From Terriglobus aquaticus (GTDB taxonomy: Bacteria; Acidobacteriota; Terriglobia; Terriglobales; Acidobacteriaceae), in contig NZ_JAGSYB010000001.1 in assembly GCF_025685415.1 (NCBI RefSeq), positions 558,001 through 622,000 on the forward strand: a DNA stretch of 64,000 bases, given 5' to 3'. This document shows, piece by piece, positions 46,766 to 56,203 of the stretch (position 1 is the stretch's first letter; every line of letters begins with the position of its first letter). Below the pieces are notes generated by a model. The model made no database searches. It saw only the letters and a program-made list of their open reading frames with translations, and had not been told where the DNA came from. A program made the translations under genes and the position numbers.

Positions 46766-47478
46766 GCTGCGTATGCTCCTGCCCGCGCAGATGGCGCAGC
46801 ATCGTTGATCTTCCGATCCTCGGTGATCCAGCCATCGCGCATTTCAATGACGCGAGCGCCGTAAGCGGCGTTGGCGTCGGAGTGCGACACCTGAAGGATC
46901 GTCGTGCCCGCGGCGTTCAAGGTTTGAAATAATCGCATGATCTCAGCCGCTTGTGCGGAGTGCAGATTACCGGTGGGTTCATCCGCCAGCAGGAGCGATG
47001 GATTGTGGATGACGGCGCGTGCGATACCGACGACCTGCTGCTGGCCCCCGGAGAGCTGCGACGGGTACAGATCTTTCTTCCCGACGATGCCGAAGCGATC
47101 CAGGGCGTCGGCGACCAACGCCTGCCGTTCGCTGCGCGGCATGTTCTTGTACGAAAGCGGAAGGTCAATGTTTTCGGCGACGGTGAGATCGTCAAGCAAG
47201 TGATAGCTTTGGAAAACCATTCCAATTTTGCGGCGAGCCACGTCGGCTCGTTGCTTGCGCGACATCGTGTGGACGGCTTCTCCGTCCAGCAGGTACTCGC
47301 CGCTCCAGCCATCGTCCAGCAGCGCGAGCGTATTCAGCAGGCTCGACTTGCCTGCGCCGCTGGGACCCATGACGGTCACAAACTCACCGGGTTGGATCGT
47401 CAGGTTGATCCGGCGCAGCACGAACGTCTGTTCGTGACCCGTTTTGTACGATCGCTCTACGTCGCTTAGCACAATCAT
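46762..47478 (-). CDS. MacB/LolD-type ABC ATPase with altered D-loop
   Basis: The protein has 238 residues with GGAG 6 bases before the ATG. Walker A is GPSGAGKSS, signature LSGGQQQVV, Walker B LLLADEPTG and H-loop VSHSD. The D-loop reads NLHS instead of the usual NLDS, and the signature ends QQQVV where the sister ATPase has QQQRV. It lies 3 bp after the third permease and probably serves it. Whether the His at the D-loop lowers turnover cannot be told from sequence. Confidence 0.9.
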   Translation of the reverse strand: MIVLSDVERSYKTGHEQTFVLRRINLTIQPGEFVTVMGPSGAGKSSLLNTLALLDDGWSGEYLLDGEAVHTMSRKQRADVARRKIGMVFQSYHLLDDLTVAENIDLPLSYKNMPRSERQALVADALDRFGIVGKKDLYPSQLSGGQQQVVGIARAVIHNPSLLLADEPTGNLHSAQAAEIMRLFQTLNAAGTTILQVSHSDANAAYGARVIEMRDGWITEDRKINDAAPSARAGAYAA

Positions 47479-47481
47479 TGA

Positions 47482-49995
47482 CTACTCCGTGCGAAGTGCG
47501 GTGTTGGGGTGAACGGAAGCAGCGCGACGCGCTGGCAGAAGTGCTGCGACGAAGCTGACCAGAGCGATCAGCAGTACGGCCACCAGCGCGCTTAGGGGAT
47601 CGGTTGCGGATACTCCATAGAGCTGGCTGCGTAGGCTGCGCGCTGCGAGCAGGGCAATCGGCACTGCAACCGCGATTCCCGCGCATGCGAGCCAGGCGAC
47701 GTCCAGCAGGACAAGCCGAGCGACCATGGATCGGGTTGAGCCTAGGGCCATGCGTATGCCGATTTCCCGCGTGCGCTGCGACACAGAAAAGGCGAGAACG
47801 CCATAAAGGCCGACTCCGGCGAGCAGCGTTGCCAGCACACTAAACGCGATGGCAAGCAGTTCGATCATGCGCTCATTGCTGAGTTCCGAGTCGATCTGTT
47901 GGTCCATGTCCCAGAAGTCCACAAGCGCGAGTCCCGGGTTCAGATCGTGCATGGTGGCTCGCGCGGCCTGCGCTGTCTGCAATGGAGCGGTCGTGGTTCG
48001 CAGGTACATCGTGATCTCCGAGGTCTTCGGTGCCTGCTTCAGCGGCATGTAGAAACTGATCTTTGCCGCATCGCGCGGGCCAGTGTGACGGAGATCCCGC
48101 GACACCCCCACGATCTGTCTCCATTGCACGTTCTTGCCACCGCCGCGCGCCATCAGCCTGCCGATTGCTGCTGCTGCAGAGCCGTAATAGTGCCGCGCGA
48201 AGCTCTCGTTCACAATGGCTACCAACGGGTGCTGCAAGTCGTCTGTCGGGGTAAAGTCCCGGCCCGCGATCATTGGCACGCGCATCGTAGACAGGTATCC
48301 CGCCGACACTGCAGCGTAGCCCACGTCAAGATCTTCGTCCGGTGGTGGCGTATAGCCCTGAACGGTCACGTTGGTGCCCCGATCGGAGTTTGCAAGTTCC
48401 GCGTTATCGGTTGCGGCCACACCCGTGACTCCGGGCAGGGCAGCAAGCCGCTGGAGCATCTGATCGAACAGAGCAGGTGTAGTCTCCTGCGCAATCCCTG
48501 CCATCTGCGGCACAGTCGTAAAGGTAAGCAGATGCGAAGTGTCGAAGCCAACGTCCGCATGCCGCAGGTTTCGGAGGGTCTGTGTAAACAGACCGGCGCC
48601 CATCAGCAAGAGAACGCTTAAGCCAATCTGCAAACCGACCACGACGCGCCTGAAACCTACTCGTGCAGCACTGCTCGTCCCGGCCTGCTGCTTAAGCGCG
48701 CTGATCATGTCAGGCCGCAGCAACTGCAGTGCCGGCGCAATGCTGAATACACCGCTGACTAGAATCGCATTGACGAAACTGAAGGCGAGCAATCGCGCGT
48801 CTACATTGGAACTGAAGTAGGTGACGTCGCCAGCGTCGACCAACCGGCGCGCGATGCCATGCATGGCGGCGGGTGCCAACAGAACTCCCGCAAGCGCGCC
48901 CGCCAATCCCAGCACCAAGCCCTCGAGCAGCAGTTGCAAGATGACGCGTTTGGCCGTGGCGCCCAGGGCGTAGCGCAAGGCGAACTCGCGGACGCGCCCG
49001 CTTGATCGCACCAGCAGCAGGCTGGCAACATTCACCGATGCGATCAGGAGTACCAGGAACGCCATACCCATGACGACCAGCAGCGGAGTCTGCAGGCTTT
49101 CGCGGCGATACGACAGGCCACGCGCGCCGGGCAACACTCTCAATCGACTATTGGTTAGGAATTCGCTTACAAAGCGGGGTGAGCGATTGCCAAGCGCTTT
49201 TAGTTCGTCCGCGCGCAGGCTGTGCCAGAGAGGAGCTAGCTGTGCCTCCGCTTGTGGCTGAGTAACGCCCTGCTGCAAGCGGCCGATGATGTTGAGCCAC
49301 TTGGAGCGATGATCGGTCAGTGCGGTCAGGCGACGCGCGTCTACCTGCGGCAGCAACGCCATGGGCGCGAACACGGCAGGCGTTTGTCCCCAAACCGCAC
49401 TTTGGAAATTCGGAGCGGCGACGCCGATGATCTGTACCGGTACACCGTTCAACTCGACCGTTTCGTTGACCACGGCAGGATCGGCGCCCAGTTTGTCGTG
49501 CCAATAGCTGTAACTCAGCACCGCAACCTGGTGATTGCCGCCTACGGTGTCGTCGGTGGGTGTGAGCATCCGGCCCAAGGCAGCGCCTGTACCCAGAAGT
49601 GAGAAGTAATTTCCGCTCACAAATTCTGCATCGACTGCATCTGACTGGCCGCGCCGGATCAGTCCGATGGCATTGGTGGTGGTTGCTGCAAGCCCCTGAA
49701 AGACAGTGGAGTGGTCGCGGAGATCGCCATACATGGGATAGCTGAAGTATGACTCCGGGTCCCCTCCGTGGCTGCTGGCACTCCCCTCCCAGGCTTTGCC
49801 CGTGCCTTCCAGGATGACGAGTTGTTGCGGGTCGCGCACCGGGAGTGAGCGCAACAATGCCTGATCCAGCAACGAGAAGATCGCGCTATTTGCACCCACG
49901 CCAAGAGCCAGCGTGAGAACCGCCGTGATCGCGAATCCCGGCGATCGCCGCAACTGGCGCAATGCGTAGCGAAGATCCTGCATAAGCTGATGCAT
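47482..49995 (-). CDS. ADOP-type MacB/FtsX permease 3
   Basis: The protein has 837 residues from the ATG at 49995, preceded by GGAGGAAACAGG; the frame is open to 50379 but that part overlaps the previous gene. The ADOP N-terminus is QLMQDLRYALRQLRRSPGF. It has a first MacB-like periplasmic domain and two FtsX blocks (LLVVMGMAFLVLLIASVNVASLLL at about residue 305; LAIAFSVLATLLAGVGLYGVLAFSVSQRTREIGIRMALG near the C-terminus). The Cys-Cys motif of permeases 1 and 2 is absent. Such MacB_PCD permeases work by mechanotransmission with an adaptor and TolC. Confidence 0.9.
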   Translation of the reverse strand: MHQLMQDLRYALRQLRRSPGFAITAVLTLALGVGANSAIFSLLDQALLRSLPVRDPQQLVILEGTGKAWEGSASSHGGDPESYFSYPMYGDLRDHSTVFQGLAATTTNAIGLIRRGQSDAVDAEFVSGNYFSLLGTGAALGRMLTPTDDTVGGNHQVAVLSYSYWHDKLGADPAVVNETVELNGVPVQIIGVAAPNFQSAVWGQTPAVFAPMALLPQVDARRLTALTDHRSKWLNIIGRLQQGVTQPQAEAQLAPLWHSLRADELKALGNRSPRFVSEFLTNSRLRVLPGARGLSYRRESLQTPLLVVMGMAFLVLLIASVNVASLLLVRSSGRVREFALRYALGATAKRVILQLLLEGLVLGLAGALAGVLLAPAAMHGIARRLVDAGDVTYFSSNVDARLLAFSFVNAILVSGVFSIAPALQLLRPDMISALKQQAGTSSAARVGFRRVVVGLQIGLSVLLLMGAGLFTQTLRNLRHADVGFDTSHLLTFTTVPQMAGIAQETTPALFDQMLQRLAALPGVTGVAATDNAELANSDRGTNVTVQGYTPPPDEDLDVGYAAVSAGYLSTMRVPMIAGRDFTPTDDLQHPLVAIVNESFARHYYGSAAAAIGRLMARGGGKNVQWRQIVGVSRDLRHTGPRDAAKISFYMPLKQAPKTSEITMYLRTTTAPLQTAQAARATMHDLNPGLALVDFWDMDQQIDSELSNERMIELLAIAFSVLATLLAGVGLYGVLAFSVSQRTREIGIRMALGSTRSMVARLVLLDVAWLACAGIAVAVPIALLAARSLRSQLYGVSATDPLSALVAVLLIALVSFVAALLPARRAASVHPNTALRTE

Positions 49996-50021
49996 CCTGT
50001 TTCCTCCTGTCTTTAAGGTGC

Positions 50022-52574
50022 TTACTCGCTCCGCAACGCTTGCATGGGCTGGATGGCCGCGGCTCGGCGTGCCGGGATGGCACTGGCCAGGAACGCTGCG
50101 CAGAGCAGGGCAGCGCAACTGGCGAGCACAGGCAGGAGATTCCATCCCGCCAAGCCGTACAGTTGCGAACGCAAGAGGTACCCTGCTACGAAGGCAGCCG
50201 GAATCCCAATCAGAAGGCCGATGCCGGTTTGGACCAAGGACGATCGAAGAATCATCTGAAGGATGCCGGATCGATCGGCACCGAGCGCCATGCGGATGCC
50301 GATCTCGTGCCTGCGGCGGCCAACGGAGTACGCTGTGACGCCGTAGATTCCAAGCGCTGCCAGGACCAACGCGATGCAACCGAAGATCGTGGTCAGTCGG
50401 ACTACCAGTTGCTGCGTTGTGAAGTAGTTGCTGACCTGCTCGTCATAGGTGGTCAGCCGGGTCACTGCGATATCGGGGTTGATGGCCTGCAGAGTGCGAC
50501 GAACGGTGTTGGCCGCAGCGGTAGGGTCGCCGTCATAGCGGAAGATCAGGTTGCCGGCGAAGTGATAGAAGTGCTCCCCGCTTTCTGCCTGCGCCAGTAC
50601 GGCCGGACTCGCATGCAGACCCGAGAGGTCCAGGCTCTGCGCTATCGGTGTAAACCACATGGGGCGCGTTGGTTCGGTAGGATCGCCATACTTGCTGTCG
50701 TCGACGACGCCGACGATGGTGAAGGCACTTGGCAGAAGCGAGTCAGGACCAAAGACTTCACCCAGCGGCTGCTTGCCTTTCATGAAGCGATCGACGAACT
50801 TCTGGTTCACGATCGCGACGCGAGGGGCTGCATTGGTATCGCGATCGGTGAACACGCGGCCACGCAGCAGGCGAGTGCCGACCGTGTCAAAGAACATCGG
50901 ACTGACTGCGGTATAGCTGGCGTTCATGTGTGCGTTCGGATCGCTGCCCGGGAAGGCAATGTCTCCGCCCCAGTTGTTGAACGCCATGGGGCTGTAGGTG
51001 GCGTAAGCAAAGCCGTGCAGGCCGGGCACACCGCTGAACTGTTGCTCCATGCGGCGATACAGACCTTCTAACTGCTCGAACCGGTAACCTGCAGCTTGCA
51101 GGTCGACAAAGGCGATCAGCCGCCCGTGCGGCTCAAACCGGAAGTCCTGGTGCTGCAGGTTGCGGAGGCTGCCGATCAGAAGACCGGCGGTGCTGAGCAG
51201 GGCAACCGAAAGTGCGGCCTGCAGGATGATGAGGATGCGCTGCGGCCGTGCACTCGCATCGGTGGTGCTGCGATTCGCCCCACGAAGGGCGTCAGCAGGG
51301 TTGGAGTCGGTCACGATCCACGCGGGCGCGATTCCGAATGCGACGCCAGTGAGCAGCGATATAGCAAAGGCGAACGCAAGCACCGGCAGGGACGGGGAAG
51401 CGCTGAGTGGGCTCACGGTGACGTCCTTCATCGCAAGTGCGAGGATGCCTTTGACACCGCCGTATGCAACGGCAAGCGCGACGACACCTCCCAAGATTGA
51501 AAGCACAACGGATTCGGTGAGCATCTCGCGCACCATTCGCCAGCGGGGCGCTCCCAACGCGGCACGGACGTTCAGTTCCTGCGATCGGGCCATGCCGCGC
51601 ACCAGCATGAGGTTGGCCAGGTTGGCACAGGTGATTAGCAGGACGAAGCCCGCAATCGCGGAGAGCAGGACCAGGCTCTTTTGGTACTGATCGCGAAGGT
51701 TGTTGATGCCTGTATCTGCTGACGTCAAGTGCGTGGTCTGCTTCTCAACGACTGCGTCGGGTGTGTGGTCCGTCGGCTCCTTATGCGTGCGCAGCCATCG
51801 CACCAACTCCACCTGGAGCGCGCGTTCCACCACAGGCACTTGCGACCTCGCAGGGATGCGGACGAGCAGGTCCAGCCAATGAGAGCCCGGCGTGTTCAAC
51901 AGCTTGCGCTCGGGCTCCAGCAAAGGCTCCTGCGACAAGGGAAGCCAGACGCCCGCGGGATCACCATCATTGCGTTCGCCGAGGAAGTTGGCAGCACCCA
52001 CGCCGACGACGGTGACCGGAGTTCCGCTGAGCAATAACGTGGACCCGACGAGCCGTGGATCGGCATGGAATCGGCTCTGCCAAACGGCATAGCTGAGCAC
52101 GGCAACGGGCGCCGCGCCAGTGCGGTCGTCTTCCGGACGCAACAGGCGGCCCATGTACGGCTTCACGCCGAGCACATCGAAGTAGTTGCCAGAGATGACG
52201 CGTACGTCCAGCGGCTGCGATGCTCCTTCACCTTCTCGCCGCGCACTCAGGGTTGTGGTGCCGGCCTGGACAGCTGCGATGCCGTCAGTGTTGGGCGTCT
52301 GATCGCGCAAGGTCCGATACAGATCGGCCCCGAACAGATTCCACTCGGTCTGCATACCGCCTGTGACACAGCAGTTGATGTCCTTGCCGATCTTGTAGAG
52401 CTGCTCCGGGTGCTGCACCGGTAGAGTCCGAAGGATCACCTGGTACAGAAGCGTGAAGATCGCGGTGGTGGCGCCGATGCCGATCGCTAGCGTGAGCACC
52501 GCAGTCGCGGCAAAGCCCGGCGAAAGGCGCAGCCTGCGCAAGCTGTATTGCAGATCCTGACGAAGTGTTTCCAT
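50022..52574 (-). CDS. ADOP-type MacB/FtsX permease 2
   Basis: The protein has 850 residues; AGGAAGGA precedes the ATG. It starts with the ADOP segment DLQYSLRRLRLSPGF, then a helix and a large periplasmic MacB domain. FtsX blocks are SAIAGFVLLITCANLANLMLV and the C-terminal GCIALVLAALGIYGVTAYSVGRRRHEIGIRMALG. Early in the periplasmic domain it has a vicinal pair, Cys68-Cys69 in KDINCCVTGGM, conserved with permease 1. It ends 26 bp before the next permease ATG. Confidence 0.9.
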   Translation of the reverse strand: METLRQDLQYSLRRLRLSPGFAATAVLTLAIGIGATTAIFTLLYQVILRTLPVQHPEQLYKIGKDINCCVTGGMQTEWNLFGADLYRTLRDQTPNTDGIAAVQAGTTTLSARREGEGASQPLDVRVISGNYFDVLGVKPYMGRLLRPEDDRTGAAPVAVLSYAVWQSRFHADPRLVGSTLLLSGTPVTVVGVGAANFLGERNDGDPAGVWLPLSQEPLLEPERKLLNTPGSHWLDLLVRIPARSQVPVVERALQVELVRWLRTHKEPTDHTPDAVVEKQTTHLTSADTGINNLRDQYQKSLVLLSAIAGFVLLITCANLANLMLVRGMARSQELNVRAALGAPRWRMVREMLTESVVLSILGGVVALAVAYGGVKGILALAMKDVTVSPLSASPSLPVLAFAFAISLLTGVAFGIAPAWIVTDSNPADALRGANRSTTDASARPQRILIILQAALSVALLSTAGLLIGSLRNLQHQDFRFEPHGRLIAFVDLQAAGYRFEQLEGLYRRMEQQFSGVPGLHGFAYATYSPMAFNNWGGDIAFPGSDPNAHMNASYTAVSPMFFDTVGTRLLRGRVFTDRDTNAAPRVAIVNQKFVDRFMKGKQPLGEVFGPDSLLPSAFTIVGVVDDSKYGDPTEPTRPMWFTPIAQSLDLSGLHASPAVLAQAESGEHFYHFAGNLIFRYDGDPTAAANTVRRTLQAINPDIAVTRLTTYDEQVSNYFTTQQLVVRLTTIFGCIALVLAALGIYGVTAYSVGRRRHEIGIRMALGADRSGILQMILRSSLVQTGIGLLIGIPAAFVAGYLLRSQLYGLAGWNLLPVLASCAALLCAAFLASAIPARRAAAIQPMQALRSE

Positions 52575-52604
52575 GATGCTGATCCTTCCTGGTGATGCCG
52601 CCGA

Positions 52605-55172
52605 TTACTGTGCTCGCAGAGCAATCATGGGGTCGATGCTGCTGGCGCGCCGTGCCGGTACAAGACTGGCAAGCAGGGCAGCGATGGCAAGCACTGCGCA
52701 CGAGCACAGGAGCGTGGGAACGTCGTAGGCGTTCACGCCGAAGAGTTGTGACTTCAGCAGGTAGCCGGCAAGCAGCGCGGCGGGCACGCCCACCAGGAGT
52801 CCGACGGCCGTTTGCAGCAGAGCTCCGCGTACGACCATGCCGAGGATCGTGTTGCGGCTTGCGCCCAGGGCCATGCGCACGCCGATCTCAGACACCCTCT
52901 GATTGACCGCGTAAGAGGTAACGCCGTACAGGCCTATGGCCGCGAGAGCGAGGGCCAAGAGGCCGAAGGTGCCGGTGAGTCGGGTCACCATGCGTTGGTC
53001 GTTCAATTGCATTGCAACCTGACCGTCCAAGGATCGGTAATCTGTGAGTGCCAGGTTCGAATCGACGTCGTGAAAGGCCCGGCGTACCTGCTGTTCCAGG
53101 CCTTCCTGCGCTCCAGGAGCTACTCGCAGCAGCACAGCGTGCGGCGCCAGGGAGTACTTCTCGCCCATGTCCTTCGGATCGGCGTTGAGGTCGGGCTGCA
53201 ACATGGAGCGGAAGAACATGGCGCGAGGTTCTGCCGACGGCTGCTGGAAGCGTGCGTCGCCGACCACGCCCACGATGGTGTACTTGGGCTTATGTGCTTC
53301 CGTGCCGAAGCGCTTCCCGATCGGGTCTTCGTTGGGCAGGAACTTGCGGACGAACTTCTGGTTCACAACTACGGTCAGCGGTGTGTTTGCGCGATCTGTC
53401 TGTTGAAAGTCGCGGCCGCGCAGCAGTGGCTGGCCTACGGTTGCGAAAAAGCCAGGGCTGACACGGTCCCATGAGGCGCCAATGTCGTCGTGCAGAGTCG
53501 GGTCGGGCCGTCCCTCGATGAAGACGCCTTCACCCCAGTTGTTGCCCTCAAGCGGACTGTAATTGGCGAAAGCAATACTCTGGACACCCGGGATGGCGGT
53601 GAGCCGAGTTTCTAGCGAGCGCATCAGGCCTTCCATGCGATCGTCGGTGTAACCGCTGGCGTTCGGATCCAGGTGCAGAACGATGCGATCGGCGGTCTCC
53701 AGTCCGAAGTGCTGGTGCTGCAGGTTCATCAGGCTGCGCGTAAGCAGGACTGCCACGGTGAGCAGCACGACAGAAAGCATCGCCTGGACAACGAGGAAGA
53801 CGCGCTGCGTCAGCGTCGCTCCACCACCTGCGCTACGGTTCAGTCCGCGCAACGCGTCAACAGGCTGGCTGCGCATGGCGGACCAGGCCGGTGCGAGGCC
53901 GAAGAGAAGGCCCGTAAGCACCGCAAGCACCACCGTGAACAGCAGCACGGCAGGGGAAGGTGTGGCTGTGATTGGAAGCAGATGCGCTTCAGGAAAGGCG
54001 AGAGACAGCATGGCTCGTGCGCCGGCGTAGGCCAGCAGAATGCCTGCGATGCCGCCGGCGAGCGATAGCACGATGCTTTCCGTAAGCGCCTGCCGCAGGA
54101 TCCGGGTGCGACCTGCGCCCACTGCAACTCGAATGCTGGTTTCCGCGCGTCTCGCCATGCCGCGGGCCAGCAACAGGTTGGCCAGGTTGGCACATGCAAT
54201 CAGCAGTACCAGAGCGGCGATGGCCATGAGAAATCGCAGACCTTTGCGCGCATCGTTCTGGAAGCCTTGTTGCACCCCCGTCGCCGCAGAGACGAGTTCC
54301 GAGTGGACCTTGGGCAGCTCTTTAGCGGCTTCCGGCTTCTGGTAGTCCTTCAACGTGGCGAGCTGGTTGCGCAGTACGGAGTCCAGCTTGCGCTGCAACT
54401 GCGGAATTGCGGTTCCGGGCTTAACGCGGCCGACGATGTAGAGCCATCGAAGATCGCGGTTCTTCGACACGTGTATCGCAGTCATCGTGTCCTCTGCCGA
54501 CAGAGGCATGTAGAATGCCGGCGGGTTATCGATGATCCGGTCGCCGAAGAACTCCTGCGGCGCGACACCTACAACGGTGACGGGATGGGAGTCGAGAAAG
54601 AAGGTGGCGCCTACGACAGACGGATCGGCGCCGAACTGGTTCTTCCAGATGGGATAGCTGATGACCGCCACGGGCGGCGCGCCTTCTTGATCGTCAGCAT
54701 CCTGCAGCAAGCGGCCAAGCGTCGGCTGTACGCCGAAGGTTTCGAAGTAATTGCCAGAGACGAAGTAGCCGCGGAGTTTCTGCGCTGCTTCATTGCTGCC
54801 CGCACGTTTGGCGAGGCCTGTGCCGTTGCCCATGCCCGACTGCATTGCGGCCAGATGCTGGAACTCGGGTAGGTTCGTGCGCAATGCCCGATAGGTTTCG
54901 GTCGAGAAGTCGGAGTAGACGTGGTTGTCTTCCAGACCGCCGTCGATGCAGCACGCGTCGCCGCTGCCCACGCGATACAACTGGTTCGGCTCGGTCACTG
55001 GCAGGTTGCGCAGAATCATGGCATGCGCCAGGGTGAAGATGGCTGTATTCGCGCCAATGCCAAGAGCGATGGTGATGATGGCCGTAATCGCAAAACCGGG
55101 AGAACGGCGGAGCTGCCGCAAGGCGTACCGCACGTCTTGCCCTACTGTGCTGATCGAATCGAAGCCACTCAT
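52605..55172 (-). CDS. ADOP-type MacB/FtsX permease 1
   Basis: The protein has 855 residues with GGAGGAAACG before the ATG. The N-terminal ADOP segment is DVRYALRQLRRSPGF. Cys74-Cys75 lie in GDACCIDGG at the start of the periplasmic domain, matching Cys68-Cys69 of permease 2. The FtsX blocks are MAIAALVLLIACANLANLLL and GLLALALAAIGLYGVTSYAVNQRVSEIGVRMALG. It lies 201 bp downstream of the first ATPase gene, the largest gap within the operon. It likely partners with that ATPase. Confidence 0.9.
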   Translation of the reverse strand: MSGFDSISTVGQDVRYALRQLRRSPGFAITAIITIALGIGANTAIFTLAHAMILRNLPVTEPNQLYRVGSGDACCIDGGLEDNHVYSDFSTETYRALRTNLPEFQHLAAMQSGMGNGTGLAKRAGSNEAAQKLRGYFVSGNYFETFGVQPTLGRLLQDADDQEGAPPVAVISYPIWKNQFGADPSVVGATFFLDSHPVTVVGVAPQEFFGDRIIDNPPAFYMPLSAEDTMTAIHVSKNRDLRWLYIVGRVKPGTAIPQLQRKLDSVLRNQLATLKDYQKPEAAKELPKVHSELVSAATGVQQGFQNDARKGLRFLMAIAALVLLIACANLANLLLARGMARRAETSIRVAVGAGRTRILRQALTESIVLSLAGGIAGILLAYAGARAMLSLAFPEAHLLPITATPSPAVLLFTVVLAVLTGLLFGLAPAWSAMRSQPVDALRGLNRSAGGGATLTQRVFLVVQAMLSVVLLTVAVLLTRSLMNLQHQHFGLETADRIVLHLDPNASGYTDDRMEGLMRSLETRLTAIPGVQSIAFANYSPLEGNNWGEGVFIEGRPDPTLHDDIGASWDRVSPGFFATVGQPLLRGRDFQQTDRANTPLTVVVNQKFVRKFLPNEDPIGKRFGTEAHKPKYTIVGVVGDARFQQPSAEPRAMFFRSMLQPDLNADPKDMGEKYSLAPHAVLLRVAPGAQEGLEQQVRRAFHDVDSNLALTDYRSLDGQVAMQLNDQRMVTRLTGTFGLLALALAAIGLYGVTSYAVNQRVSEIGVRMALGASRNTILGMVVRGALLQTAVGLLVGVPAALLAGYLLKSQLFGVNAYDVPTLLCSCAVLAIAALLASLVPARRASSIDPMIALRAQ

Positions 55173-55373
55173 CGTTTCCTCCGTTGCACCTGTTCTGTTG
55201 CGCGTCTGTCAGTTCGCCGTAGCGGAGAAGGGAATGCCAGCTCGCTTGCGGACCACGCGGCCAAGGATTCGTAGGACCTGAGTTCCCGCTTTGCGAGAGT
55301 TCCTGCAACGTACTGACATGAGGCAGACTGCGAACGCAGCAAGGTGAGCAGTGAAGCTTTCGGTTTGTGCCGA

Positions 55374-56150
55374 TCAGGCGTTGGTTGGTGCTTCGTATCC
55401 CATCGCAGGAGCGTTGCGATATTCCGTGTCAGCTTCTGCGAGCAAACGGCGCAGCTCGCCCTCTGCTACCACCTTGCCGTCGAAGAGGTGGACCTGACGC
55501 TGGGCGTGTGCCGCGAAGCGCGGATCGTGGGTGACCATGCAGATGGTCGCGCCCTCACTGTGCAACTCGGCGAGGAGGCGCATCACAGCCTCGCCATTTT
55601 TCGAATCAAGATTGCCGGTGGGTTCGTCGGCGAGCAGGATGCTGGGTGATCCAGCCAGTGCACGCGCAACGGCAACACGCTGCTGTTGACCGCCGCTGAG
55701 TTGCGCTGGGTAGTGGCGCAGCCGGTGAGCCATGTTCACGCGCTCTAGTGCCTGCACCACGCGCTGCTTGCGGTCGGCTGCGGACATGCCTCCGCGATAG
55801 GTCAGCGGCAGCTCGACATTTTCAAACACGGTTAGATCCCCGATGAGGTTAAAGCTCTGAAAGATGAAGCCGATCTCCTGGTTGCGGATGCGCGAGCGCT
55901 CGGCGAAGTTCAGGCCCGCCACTTCCTTGCCGTTCAGCGTGTATGTGCCTTCGGAAGGCGTATCCAGCAGCCCAAGGATGGACAGCAGCGTCGATTTGCC
56001 GCAGCCCGATGGCCCGCTCATCGCTACATACTCGCCGCGCGCAATGTTCAGGTGAACTCCGCTGAGCGCGTGCGTTTCAATCTCGTCGGTGTAGAAGACC
56101 TTGGTCAGGCCGCTGATGTGGATCAGGTTTTCGGTTGGGTTTGCACTCAT
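55374..56150 (-). CDS. MacB/LolD-type ABC ATPase
   Basis: The protein has 258 residues from the ATG at 56150, with GGAG 9 bases upstream; the open frame to 56240 overlaps the adaptor gene. Walker A is GPSGCGKST, signature LSGGQQQRVAVARAL, Walker B ILLADEPTG, D-loop NLDS and H-loop VTHD. All are canonical. It energises one or more of the three permeases that follow. Confidence 0.93.
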   Translation of the reverse strand: MSANPTENLIHISGLTKVFYTDEIETHALSGVHLNIARGEYVAMSGPSGCGKSTLLSILGLLDTPSEGTYTLNGKEVAGLNFAERSRIRNQEIGFIFQSFNLIGDLTVFENVELPLTYRGGMSAADRKQRVVQALERVNMAHRLRHYPAQLSGGQQQRVAVARALAGSPSILLADEPTGNLDSKNGEAVMRLLAELHSEGATICMVTHDPRFAAHAQRQVHLFDGKVVAEGELRRLLAEADTEYRNAPAMGYEAPTNA

Positions 56151-56203
56151 CGTTTCAATCTCCGCTGGCTTGCTGTTTGACTGATTTGCTCTACGGCTGG
56201 CCG

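Noticed and set aside
47482-50379. Extended start for permease 3 (965 codons)
   Set aside because: The extra 128 residues overlap the 3' end of permease 2, look random, and a strong Shine-Dalgarno with the ADOP N-terminus is found at 49995.
50040-51071. Rightward frame of 343 codons opposite permease 2
   Set aside because: Antisense to an FtsX permease with intact motifs; no signal for translation.
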